Shown here piece by piece: positions 34,781 to 46,242 of a stretch of 64,000 nt of DNA (its first letter is position 1; every line of letters starts with the position of its first letter). Position numbers and translations under genes: made by a program. The stretch lies in NCBI RefSeq assembly GCF_002127325.2, contig NC_035448.2:62235751-62299750 (forward strand), in the 5' to 3' direction. The DNA comes from Helianthus annuus. Its lineage: Eukaryota > Streptophyta > Magnoliopsida > Asterales > Asteraceae. The notes beneath the pieces are model-generated. The model did no database searches. It saw only the letters and a program-made list of their open reading frames with translations, and had not been told where the DNA came from.

Positions 34781-36929
34781 TGTCACACCCCCAAAATCCA
34801 CCTGCGGAGTAATCACCGCTTGGGAGCGTGACTGACCAGGACCAAGCCACCAATCATATTGAACATGCATATAGTATTAAGTAAGATAAAAGAAAACCAT
34901 CCGTTCAATACCAAAGGTGTTCAAAACATGTTATTGTTTTAAAGTGTAGCGGAAGCATATTAATAATCCAATAATAGTAAATAGTTCAAATGTTATAATA
35001 GTTCAGCATAGAAACCACGAATCCTTGTCCACAACGACCCGCTTCTCCAGTGCAAGCTCCAAGTACCTAACGATCTGCAAGGCATGTAACAGAATGGTCA
35101 ACAAACTAGTTGAGCGAGTTCACAGTAAGTAAATGTGTAACAGTAAATAACAGGTGGCTCTACAGGGCCGATAGTAAGTTGTGCTGGTGGGGGCTTCCCA
35201 TGTTAAGTGACCACTAGACTGTTCGTATTATTATCCCTGTTCTTCGTCCGAGAACAGAAGTGTGTATAAAGTGTGCGTAGGTTTTACGCACGTATCCTTC
35301 GTAACCTGAGGATAGGAGTAAGTAATGCGTACACGTAGGTTTTACGTGCGTATCCTTCGTAACCGAGGATAGAATGGCATGTGAACCCGTAGGTGTTATC
35401 CCAACCTACGTAACCGTCCTGACATCCGAGGACATGATAGGTGACAGTCTAGTAAAGCATATGTACGTTCCTTTCAATAACAACCTTTAACCCATTCCCA
35501 CAACCCGGGAATCCCATGCCTTAGTAGAAGTGTGAACTCACCTTGGTTTGCTCGGTATGCTAAGTTATGCACTCACAAGTAATTAATCACGTCCTAGTGT
35601 ATGCACGTATAACAAATCAGTTCATGTTCGAAATTGTACGCATGCAGTTAATTGTTCACATAGCAGTCAGTTTGCATATCGGCACAACACGTAGTATTAC
35701 ACGTTCATCACTAAGCATGGCATGTCAATTAAATCAACATATGTTCCACTGTTCAAACATTATTCAAAACCCTAGTATCCTTCGACCCATACTATCATCT
35801 TTCGAAAACAAGTGTCACAAAGATCCTTCGGACCGAATGTCATGTTTCGGACCATGACATCTTTCGGTCCAAACTATCCTTCGGTCCAACTATCTGTCGG
35901 TCAACCAGTATCCTTCGGTCAACTATGGTTCGATCAGATTATGGTTCGGTCAAACTACCATGGTTCGAGCCATAGGTATCTTTCGGTCATGGCAGTTACG
36001 TTTTATCCATTAACACAATTTCACCAATCAGTTATTGTCAACAGGATCAAACAAGCATAATCACAAGGTTTCACTCAAGAACCCTAATTTAATTACATGA
36101 ACACTAATCCGGCTATCGGCAACCTAAGCCATTCGCAACCCAGTTAACCAAGTTAGCAATTCGGTTATAACAATCCGCTTTATCATGCAAGCAAGCCAAA
36201 CACAACATTACATAACCGGTTATCGTACAAACAATCCGAACGTAGGACTTGGTGACCGATTAACATGCTATGAACCCTACTATCATAAAATCATCTAACA
36301 ATCATAATCAATCGTCCTAATTATCATAACGTAAATCGAATCATGGAATCGCACATATTCAACATGTCATAAGCAATAATTCCGATTAACTACTCACAGA
36401 ATTATTCAAAGCATACGATCTTATAATCCAAAACATGCAACAATATCATCATTAAATCAATAGGTCACAATTAGCAATTAACACTAACCGATCGGGTAGC
36501 AAACAAGGAATTGATCAGCAGAATTTCCGTAAGTTTGTGGTTGCCGTCACAAGTGAAAATGTTCTAGGGTTTGCCGATCAAAAATGTTATCACGTAAAGT
36601 CTCTAATCAATTTATATTAAATCGGCAGTGGGCCAAGGCCCAAATTGAAAGACTGGGCCGAAACATATCGAAGGATATGTTTCGAGTGCGAAGGATATGT
36701 TTCGAGTGCGAAGGATATGTTTCGAGTCCTTCATATGTTTCGACATCCTTCGATTCATGCATCATGTTTCGAGGGACATCCTTCGAAAGTTGGGCCATGT
36801 ATCACACTAACTAGTTAACACATAATACAAGTTTCACAATATGGCAATCAAATGTGCAATTAAGCAATTAGTCAATACATGTTCGTGTAATACCTATGAA
36901 ATCAAATCTTGGAATTTCGAGTTGTCACA
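34781..36929 (-). repeat. C 5' LTR (2149 bp)
   Basis: Same as 27537-29685 as far as I can compare. This copy would drive transcription of C. Motif clusters: upstream of the TATA-like box at 36644-36789, leader at 35759-35989. Confidence 0.92.
36610..36620 (-). promoter_or_regulatory. TATA-like box of the C 5' LTR
   Basis: Minus strand reads TTAATATAAATT about 315 bases into the LTR, the same distance as the TATA box in B. It is weaker than the B box but is the only candidate in the right place. Confidence 0.5.
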
Positions 36930-37587
36930 TATGCCAATTACTGCCTCGGATGTCAGGCACGCACGTAAAACCTACGTGTACGCATCACTTACTTCTATCC
37001 TCGGTACAAAGGATACGTACGTGAAACCCACGTACACCCCCGCGTCTCCTATCCTCGGTTGTGAAGGATACGTGCGTAAAACCTACGTACACCCCATACG
37101 CGCTACTGTTCTCGGAAGAAGAACAGGGATGATACCAGTAGTTGATACGAATAGTCTAGTGGTCACATAACATGGGAAGCCCCCACCTATACAACTTACT
37201 ATCGGCCCAGTAGAGCCACCCGTTACTTACTGTTACGCACTTACTTACTGTGAACTCGCTCAACTAGTTTGTTGATCATTCTGTTTCATGCCTTGCAGAT
37301 CGTTAGGTACTTGGAGCTTGCACAAAGAGGAGCCGGTCGTTGTGGACAAGGATCATATTACTTTGTTAGACACTTATGACATTTCAGTATTTTCAACTTG
37401 GGTTTACAACAATGCTTCCGCTACTTAAACAACGCTTGGTTTTGAAACATCGATCATGTCATGATGAATTATTTTAATGACTTTTATTATTATTAAATGC
37501 TATGTTTGATATGATTGATGGCTTGATCCTGGTCACGTCACGCTCCCAAGCGGTGGTACTCCGCGTGTGGATTTTGGGGGTGTGACA
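36930..37587 (+). repeat. A 5' LTR, segment 3
   Basis: Last part of the A 5' LTR, matching 44217-44875. It begins with the TATGC target duplication and ends GGGGGTGTGACA. It contains three ACGTAAAACCTACGT-type palindromes (36955-37095), one CATGGGAAGCCCCCAC unit (near 37170) and the proposed leader-intron acceptor CTTGCAG (37292-37298). Confidence 0.92.
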
Positions 37588-37590
37588 GAT

Positions 37591-37604
37591 TGGTATCAGA
37601 GCCA
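37591..37604 (+). other. Primer-binding site of A, tRNA-Met type
   Basis: TGGTATCAGAGCCA three bases after the 5' LTR end. Confidence 0.9.
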
Positions 37605-37909
37605 TTGGTTATAGAGAACTTGGTTTTAATGTGGGAAAACGTTTTTATTAAAACCAGACTATAACCCGAACAGTGCTCTCAACGATCCACAACGACGCTT
37701 CGCTCCACGTGCAAGACTCGACATTTTAGGTAATAAGGTTTATGTTTATTGCCTACTTGCTAGAATTACTTAGAACTTTGCTCGTGGTATGCTTAGACTA
37801 CAATGCTCACTATTTGCTATTGCTTAAGAACCCTTACGTGCTTACACTTTTCTGTCATCGCCCTATTCGCGAACCATTCTTACCCATGCTACTTGTTACA
37901 ATGAAGATC

Positions 37910-40900
37910 ATGTCTGGAAGAATCAACATGACACAAGCCCAGTTAGAGGCTCTTGTTCAAGCCCAAGTTGCTGCGGCAGTTGCAGCAGCTCAAGCAGGTA
38001 GTATATCCTGCAGTATAGGCACACACTAGGATCTTTAGATCCTACATTAACTCTCGTATTTAACTTCGTCCTATTCATACACAATAGGTCAACACGCGCA
38101 GCAGCCTGTCTGCACATTCAAGAACTTTATGGACTACCGTCCCGGCACGTTCAGCGGCACAGAAGGAGCGGTTGGACTCCTCCACTGGTTCGAGAAGCTA
38201 GAATCAGTATTCGAAATGTGTGAATGCCCTGAGGCACGCAGAGTGAAATACGCCACCGGCACTTTAGAAGGAATCGCGTTAACCTGGTGGAACGCGCAGG
38301 TGCAAATTCTGGGGTTGGCAGCTGCTAACGCCACACCCTGGAACGATTTTAAGGAACTTATCAAGAGAGAGTATTGTACGCGTGAAGATATTCACAAGCT
38401 AGAAGACGAGCTGTATAATCTGAAAATGGTTGGGTCGGAGATTGAAGCGTATACCAAGCGGTCAAACGAGCTGGCCGTGCTGTGTCCAACTATGGTAGAC
38501 CCTCCATACAAGCGTATCGAGATGTATCTCAAGGGGTTGGCACCAGAAATCCAGAGCCACGTTACCTCGGCTAACCTCGAAAACATCCAGGAAATCCAAC
38601 GTCTCGCTCATCGCATCACCGATCAGGCAGTGGATCAGAATAAACTGCCTAAGCGTGTCAGCGCTACTGCTACAGTCACTCCTTCAGCTACTCCCGTTAC
38701 CCTCAGTGACAACAAGAGGAAATGGGAGGGGGATTCAAGCAAAGCATCAGTTTCGGTTCAGTCCCAGAATCAGCAGCGAAAGACTGACAACTATCAAAGC
38801 CCTAACCAGCAGTCGTCAGGTAGCCACAGGCAGGGTGGATATCGCGGAAATCTTCCAAAGTGCAACAACTGCAACAGGCACCACAACGGTCAGTGTACCA
38901 AGGGTCGTTGTCAAAGATGCCTCAAGATGGGTCACGAGGCCAAAGACTGTAGAAGCCTTCGTCCTGCGAACCAAAATCAGCAGCAGCCTCACGCTCAGCC
39001 TAACCAACAACAGGGCAACAAAGGATGCTACAATTGTGGTGCTGAAGGCCACATCAAGAGACACTGCCCACAGCTCAACAGGAACCAGAACAACAACAAC
39101 AACAACAACCAGGGCAACGGCAACAACAACGGAGGAAATAACAACGGCAACGAAGCTCGGGGTCGTGCTTTTGTGCTAGGTCGAGGTGACGCAGTGAACG
39201 ATCCTAACGTTGTTATGGGTAAGTTTCTCCTCGACAATATTTACGTTACTGTTTTGTTTGATTCGGGTGCGGATACAAGCTATATGTCTGTGAAAATGTG
39301 TCAACTGCTAAAACGTGCACCAACACTTTTACTCACCAAACATGTAGTAGAGTTAGCTAACGGTAAAAGTCTAGAAGCCACGCACGTAGTTCAGGGTTGT
39401 AATCTTATCCTAGCTGGTCAAGCCTTCTCTATTGATCTCATTCCCATAGTTTTGGGAAGTTTCGACGTCGTGATTGGGATGGATTGGTTATCCCAACACC
39501 AGGCAGAAATCTTATGCAGTGAGGAGATCATTCGTATTCCACGTTCTGGTCAAGAACCTCTCGAAGTCCAAGGCGACAAGAGTGGTGCTGTGGTTGGCAT
39601 CATCTCATTCTTAAAGGCTCAGAAGTGCTTATGTAAAGGTCACACAGCCATTTTGGCTCTTGTTTCAGACGCATCGGTAAAGGAAAAGAAATTGGAGGAT
39701 ATACCAGTCGTACGTGACTTCCCTCAGGTGTTTCCTGAAGATTTACCTGGCTTACCGCCTCATCGTCAGGTTGAATTTCAGATCGAGCTCGCTCCAGGAG
39801 CAGCACCCATAGCTCGCGCACCATATCGTCTAGCTCCATCAGAATTGGAAGAATTGTCAAAGCAGCTACAAGAGCTCTTGGAAAAGGGCTTCATTCGTCC
39901 AAGCTCTTCGCCCTGGGGAGCTCCAGTGCTTTTCGTGAAAAAGAAAGACGGTACGTTCAGGATGTGCATCGACTACCGTGAACTAAACAAGGTGACGGTG
40001 AAGAACCGTTATCCTCTTCCACGCATAGACGACTTATTCGACCAGTTACAGGGGTCGTGTTACTATTCCAAGATCGACCTACGGTCAGGATATCATCAAC
40101 TGAGAGTCCGCGAGGAGGACGTCTCTAAGACAGCATTCAGAACTCGCTATGGTCACTACGAGTTCTTGGTTATGCCGTTCGGACTTACGAACGCACCTGC
40201 AGTATTCATGGATCTTATGAACAGGGTGTGCAAACCCTATCTCGACAAGTTCGTCATTGTTTTCATCGACGACATCCTGATTTACTCCAAGAGTCAGGAG
40301 GAGCACGAGCAGCATCTACGCCTCATTTTGGAACTCCTTCAAAAGGAACAGTTGTACGCCAAGCTTTCAAAATGCAACTTCTGGCTTCGTGAAGTCCACT
40401 TCTTAGGCCACGTGGTAAACAAGGATGGGATTCACGTCGATCCATCCAAGGTAGATTCGATCAGAAACTGGCCTGCACCGCGTACACCGACAGAAATACG
40501 CCAATTCTTGGGTTTGGCAGGCTACTACAGACGGTTTATTAAAGACTTTTCAAAGATCGCGCAACCACTTACGCTACTGACACAGAAGGGTGTCACCTAC
40601 CGTTGGGGCAACACGCAGGAAACTGCTTTTCAGTATCTAAAGGATAGGCTTTGCAGCGCACCTATTCTTTCATTGCCAGAAGGCACAGAAGACTTCGTAG
40701 TATATTGTGATGCATCCATCCAGGGTCTTGGATGTGTGTTGATGCAACGTGATAAAGTGATAGCCTACGCTTCTCGTCAACTCAAGGTTCACGAACGAAA
40801 CTACACGACGCACGATTTAGAGCTGGGAGCTGTTGTTTTCGCGCTTAAGATATGGCGACACTACCTGTACGGTACCAGGTGCACGATTTACACCGATCAC

Positions 40901-42620
40901 AGGAGTCTCGAGCATATCCTTAAGCAGAAGGATTTGAACATGCGTCAACGACGATGGGTCGAGTTACTTAACGACTACCAATGCGCCATCAAGTACCATC
41001 CAGGCAAAGCCAATGTTGTGGCTGAAAGCTCTAAGTCGAAAGGACACCTTACCGAAGCGCGTGCGAGCGCTACAGCTTACGATTCAGTCCAGTCTTCCTG
41101 CACAGATACGAAATGCTCAGGTAGAAGCATTGAAGCCCGAAAACGTCAAGGCTGAAGCCTTACGCGGCTCACGACAACAAATGGAACAAAAGGAAGACGA
41201 CGCCTACTATGTAACGGGCCGGATTTGGGTCCCTCTCTATGGCGGTTTACGCGAACTTGTAATGGATGAAGCTCACAAGTCTCGCTACTTGGTACATCCA
41301 GGGTCAGATAAAATGTACCACGACATCAGCACTACTTATTGGTGGCCTAGCATGAAGGCCCACATCGCTACGTACGTTGGAAAATGTTTGACCTGTGCGA
41401 GAGTCAAGGTCGAATATCAGAAGCCAGCTGGTCTACTTCAGCAGCCTAAGATACCTCAATGGAAATGGGAAGAAATTTCCATGGATTTTGTTACAGGCTT
41501 ACCTAGATCTCAGCGTGGGAACGATACAATATGGGTCATAGTTGATCGACTCACCAAGTCTGCACACTTCCTGCCGATTAAGGAAACGGACAAGTTCTCC
41601 ACTCTCGCAGACGTCTATCTTAAAGAAGTTGTTTCGAGGCACGGAGTGCCCACCTCTATTATTTCGGATCGCGATGCACGATTCACGTCAGAGTTATGGC
41701 AAGCAATGCATAAATCTTTCGGCTCACGATTAGACATGAGCACAGCATATCATCCTCAGACAGATGGGCAGTCTGAGCGAACGATCCAAACACTTGAAGA
41801 CATGCTTAGGGCATGCGTTATCGATTTCGGCAACGGCTGGGAAAAACACCTCCCTTTGGTGGAGTTCTCGTATAATAACAGTTATCACACCAGCATTCAA
41901 GCCGCTCCATTCGAGGCATTGTACGGGCGTAAATGCCGGTCACCTCTCTGTTGGGCAGAGGTGGGGGATAGTCAAATCACGGGTCCAGAGATTGTAGTGG
42001 ACGCCACAGAAAAGATAGCATAAATACGACAACGCATGGCGGCAGCACGCGACCGTCAGAAAGCCTACGCGGACAAGCGTAGAAAGCCTTTGGAATTTCA
42101 GGTCGGGGACCGGGTATTATTGAAAGTCTCACCCTGGAAGGGTGTGGTACGTTTTGGAAAAAGGGGCAAACTGAATCCGCGGTACGTCGGACCATTCGAA
42201 ATCTTAGAAAAGATTGGCAAGGTAGCCTACAAGCTGAACCTACCAGCTGAACTCGGAGCAGTTCACAATGTCTTTCATGTGTCGAACCTAAAGAAGTGCT
42301 TATCAGATGAAACCCTCATCATTCCTTTTAAGGAACTCACTATCGACGAGCGGTTGCAGTTCGTCGAGGAACCAGTAGAAATCACGGACCGGGATGTGAA
42401 GGTCCTCAAAAACAAGAGAATCCCTCTTGTCTGAGTTCGTTGGAACTCCAAACGTGGCCCAGAGTACACCTGGGAACGTGAAGACAGGATGACAGAAAAG
42501 TACCCCCAGTTATTCGAAACCAATGCTACCACTACTGAGGCTGAAGCTACTACTTCGGAATTTCGGGACGAAATTCCAGATCAACGGGGGGAGGATGTGA
42601 CACCCCAGGAAAACCAGTGA
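37910..42620 (+). pseudogene. Chromovirus gag-pol of A (one frameshift, two stops)
   Basis: Exon 1 (37910-37997) starts MSGRINMTQAQL, with an in-frame ATG also at 37901. A 90-base intron (37998-38087) follows, then exon 2 from 38088. Gag with zinc knuckles ([14 protein letters not shown] near 38910, [14 protein letters not shown] near 39030, whose tail CPQ is preceded by His), protease DSGADTSY (near 39262), reverse transcriptase with FIDD (near 40264) and RNase H read through. A one-base insertion near 41028, between RNase H and integrase, shifts the frame. Integrase and chromodomain follow in the new frame, interrupted by TAA at 42021-42023 (Gln codon in relatives) and TGA at 42432-42434. 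The original stop is at 42618-42620. Gag, protease and reverse transcriptase could still be made, but integrase would not. Confidence 0.9.
37998..38087 (+). other. Small gag intron of A
   Basis: Begins GTAGTATATCCTGCAG and ends CACAATAG, 90 bases, phase 1, at the same codon as in B and C. Confidence 0.75.
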
Positions 42621-42696
42621 ACGCTATAACTTACCTAGCTTCCTTAGTGAGTGCATACCAAATTTCGGGACGAAATTTCCAATTAGTTGGGGATAA
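42557..42696 (+). promoter_or_regulatory. Twin hairpins and PPT of A
   Basis: Hairpin 1 at 42557-42577 (arms GGAATTTCG/CGAAATTCC) before the stop. Hairpin 2 at 42660-42678 (AAATTTCG/CGAAATTT) after it. PPT GTTGGGGATAA at 42686-42696 abuts the 3' LTR. Confidence 0.85.
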
Positions 42697-44875
42697 TGTG
42701 ACAACTCGAACTTTAGACTTACTTTGTGTAACGATACGTGTTTACGAGAACGTTATTGATTGAATGAATACTTGGTACGTTATGTTTATGTGCATTATGT
42801 GTGTATGTATGTTATGTGTTGCACGAGCCCAAACCACACACTAAAACCCGATCGCACAAGGCTAACCGGTCACACAAGCCCATTTGGGCCACACGTGGAA
42901 ATCGGATCCATTAGGCAACCGAGTGGGCTTGGCCCACTCCCCACTCGCAAACACCTAAACCAAGTATGGAGGCTTTGTTTCTCATTGTTGTTACAATTTT
43001 CATAACACACACAACCCTAGACCTTCTCTCTCTCTCATGCAAACCCGGCGGCAAAGGCACCAAGCGACCGGCGATCACCTCCTAGTTCGAGTCACCCCTT
43101 TACTCGTAATCGGTTAGTATGTTTGTTTGGTTATTATGATTGAATGATGTATGGTTTGCATGATCGTACGATGTGATACTAATTGGTAGTACTCATGATA
43201 ACCGGCCATGTGTGTGTTCACTTAATCGGATCCTAGTGGGTTCATGTGCTTAGTAAATCGGATTAATTGATGTTAATCAGCTAATATGTTCTGTCACTTG
43301 AATTGGATATGATGTTGATTGTTGTGATGTTTTTAAACCGGCTTCATGTTGTTAAATAAGGATAATTATTCAAGGTTTTGATATGTTGTTCATGTGGTTG
43401 TGAATTAGGGTTCATACGGATTTAGTGCTAAAAACCCTGTTTGATCGATGGTTTGCTAGTTGGATAGTTGAGATTGTGTTAATTGATAATTGCCAAAATA
43501 TGGAAACTATGTAACGGATAATGGATTGTAACCATTCTGCATGAAATCAGGAAATCAGTTACAAATTGACAGTTTGGACACGGTTGCGAGTCGGTATCAC
43601 CAATTGCGACTCGAAACCTCACACCGGCACAACAGCACGAGCCGCAATCACAGTTGCGAGTCCCGTTGCGACTCGTAACCAGGCCATGATGAGCCGTAAC
43701 CACCTGTTGCGACTCGTAACCCGGTTGCGACTCAAGATCATTAGTTGCCACTCGGGAACACCCCAGTTGCGAGTCCCGTTGCGACTCGGGACCTTCTCGT
43801 TGCGACTCGAGACGGACTTTATGTTTTTGGATTTTCACTGTTGCAAGCCCAACTGATTTGGGCCGAACACTTGGACCCTGTTTAACTGATTGTTATTGGA
43901 CTGCTATGAAATATGTGTGAATTGCCATGATCAATACGTGTTAGAAACCTACGTGCTTTATACGAACCTAACTTGCATAAGTAACCATGATAGGACGTGG
44001 TTGATCCCTTACTTGTATACTTGAGCATTTTATTGTCTGCCGAGCAAACCCAGGTGAGTTCACACTCCTACTAAGGCATGGGATTCCCGGGTCGTGGGAA
44101 TGGGATAAAGGTTACAATTGACTAAGAACGTACATATGCTTTTCCTAGACTATCACCTACAATGATCCTCGGATGTCAGGACGGTTCCGTAGGTTAGGAT
44201 AACACCTACGTGGTCATATGCCAATTACTGCCTCGGATGTCAGGCACGCACGTAAAACCTACGTGTACGCATCACTTACTTCTATCCTCGGTACAAAGGA
44301 TACGTACGTGAAACCCACGTACACCCCCGCGTCTCCTATCCTCGGTTGTGAAGGATACGTGCGTAAAACCTACGTACACCCCATACGCGCTACTGTTCTC
44401 GGAAGAAGGAACAGGGATGATACTAGTAGTTGATACGAATAGTCTAGTGGTCACATAACATGGGAAGCCCCCACCTATACAACTTACTATCGGCCCAGTA
44501 GAGCCACCCGTTACTTACTGTTACGCACTTACTTACTGTGAACTCGCTCAACTAGTTTGTTGATCATTCTGTTTCATGCCTTGCAGATCGTTAGGTACTT
44601 GGAGCTTGCACAAAGAGGAGCCGGTCGTTGTGGACAAGGATCATATTACTTTGTTAGACACTTATGACATTTCAGTATTTTCAACTTGGGTTTACAACAA
44701 TGCTTCCGCTACTTAAACAACGCTTGGTTTTGAAACATCGATCATGTCATGATGAATTATTTTAATGACTTTTATTATTATTAAATGCTATGTTTGATAT
44801 GATTGATGGCTTGATCCTGGTCACGTCACGCTCCCAAGCGGTGGTACTCCGCGTGTGGATTTTGGGGGTGTGACA
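42697..44875 (+). repeat. A 3' LTR (2179 bp)
   Basis: Uninterrupted copy of the A LTR, TGTGACAACTCG...GGGGGTGTGACA. It retains the pre-insertion target sites of both B and C. Microrepeat GTTGCGACTCG cluster at about 43578-43818. Followed by the A target duplication ACACC. Confidence 0.95.
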
Positions 44876-45418
44876 ACACCGCCACTGTCGTGTCTCTGGC
44901 ACAGAGAGTAGCTGAGGACCCGGTGGATGTAACGGTAGAGAGGATCCCTCAACATTGTGCTCTTGGTTCGGCTCGGGTTGTAGTTACCCTCCCTGATTTG
45001 AGCCCAAGCGGCTTGGCGTTGGCTTTCCAGAATTTCGTGAAGTCCTCTAGTGTTCTCTTCTTCTTCAGCATCATCTTCCGAGTACAACCCAACAAGTGCC
45101 TCGAATTGTGCGATTGAGATCGAGTACATGGTTCCTCCACAACGGAACTCTACCCCTTCGTTGTCAAACGGTTCTGCTCTTGTCTTGAAGAATCACGTGC
45201 TGTAATCCATGTTGTATTCATGCACGGAGTGAAGCCGAGTGCAAAGAGCAGCTCGTAGTGGGCCGATGACAATGTTGTTGAAGCGGTCTATTTGGTTCAC
45301 TGCTTCAAGTGTGTCCATGCACACTTGTCGGGGATTCTCCTCGGGCCTAGTCCTTAGCAAATCATAATGCGCTTGAGCAGCCAACTCACTTGCGTTGAAT
45401 CTTTTTCTTGGCCATCTA
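44876..45418 (-). pseudogene. 5' half of the Athila-like downstream ORF (F)
   Basis: An ATG at 45418-45416 directly follows a splice-acceptor-like TTTTAG on the minus strand. A one-base change in the A-run just after it puts the ATG out of frame with the body. The body frame contains KRFNASELAAQAHYD, MDTLEAVNQIDRFNN, a TGA at 45195-45193 in the same frame, then SIAQFEALVGLYSEDDA and YRYIHRVLSYSLCQRHDSGG, ending at the A insertion. The frame resumes on the other side at 15958. In Athila this post-integrase ORF is often called env-like. Its function is not established and nothing here proves an envelope role. Confidence 0.65.
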
Positions 45419-46242
45419 AAAGAAAACACCAAACAATTAGCACGAAACAGTGAAAATTTCGAAGAAAACTGAAAACAGCCAGCTGAACACGACCCGTGTT
45501 CAGTGGACACGCCCCGAGTTCGCCTGAGTTTGGCTGGACATGCCCCCGTGCTCGCTGAGCACGACCCCGTGTCCAGACGTCTGTTTCCCAAAAATCCCAT
45601 TTTTCGACCCGGTCCTGAAAACATGATTTTTTTTGGTCCAGTAGGGGCGGTTTTCCCCGAAAATGAAACCCCAAGTGCCGTTTTTCCCAAAAAAAACCGT
45701 TTACCCCTTCAATTTCATCTTTTTCGGTTCAAAAACAAGGGTTTGGGGTTTTTGTGAGAAATCGGGCAAATCTACAAACAATACAAGTTGATTTACTTCC
45801 TATAACATGTATCTATACTAAAGCTAACAGATTTAAGCAAAAAATTGAGGTTTGATCCGGTTCAAGTTCAAGAACCCTAGATTTTTCCCCAAATTTTTGA
45901 TGTTAAACTACATGCAAGTGCCTAATCTAACTACTTATGATGATAGAATCATACCTTGATGTTGTTAGAAGGAAGGGAAACGTCAAAATCTGTAGAAAAA
46001 TTCGCCGGAACCAGAGAGTTTTTAGGGAAACGGGGCGTGTGGAACGAAGAAACTGTTTGGAAAAGGGGTTTTATCCCGACAGTTGCGCGAACATGGCCCC
46101 GTGGGCGGGCAAAATTAATTTTTTTAAGTGCTCGTGCGAGTGCCCTGTTTCCCAAAACTTGGTTTTAGAAAACTTATCGATTCAAATGTTTTCCCGATGC
46201 TTGTAACTTACAAGGTACGATGTTGATGCTTGAACCTTTGTT
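45419..46242 (-). other. F spacer between integrase and downstream ORF
   Basis: No convincing gene. Contains CACGACCCGTGTTCAG-type repeated segments (45480-45580), also found in the F leader (50640-50830), and an AT-rich stretch with pyrimidine runs. It may act as intron or leader for the downstream ORF, since a TTTTAG acceptor-like site precedes the ATG at 45418. Confidence 0.45.

Larger units (their letters stand above)
27537..36929 (-). mobile_element. C: complete, recent Tekay-like chromovirus (9393 bp)
   Basis: Target duplication TATGC at 27532-27536 and 36930-36934. Minus-strand order: 5' LTR (36929-34781), primer site (34777-34765), spliced gag-pol (34458-29755), hairpins and PPT, 3' LTR (29685-27537). 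The two LTRs have equal length (2149) and I saw no difference, so insertion is very recent. It lies in the opposite orientation to A and B. Confidence 0.95.
15959..44875 (+). mobile_element. A: Tekay-like chromovirus, host to insertions B and C
   Basis: Flanked by a perfect 5-bp target duplication ACACC (15954-15958 and 44876-44880). With B (17219-27266) and C (27537-36929) and their duplicated targets removed, the 5' LTR is 2178 bases against 2179 for the 3' LTR, and the element is about 9.5 kb. The 3' LTR keeps both empty target sites (ACGTGCTTTAT near 43950, CATATGCCAATT near 44215), which proves the order of events. LTRs differ at about a dozen places by eye (~0.6%). The gag-pol is broken in three places. 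Confidence 0.95.
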
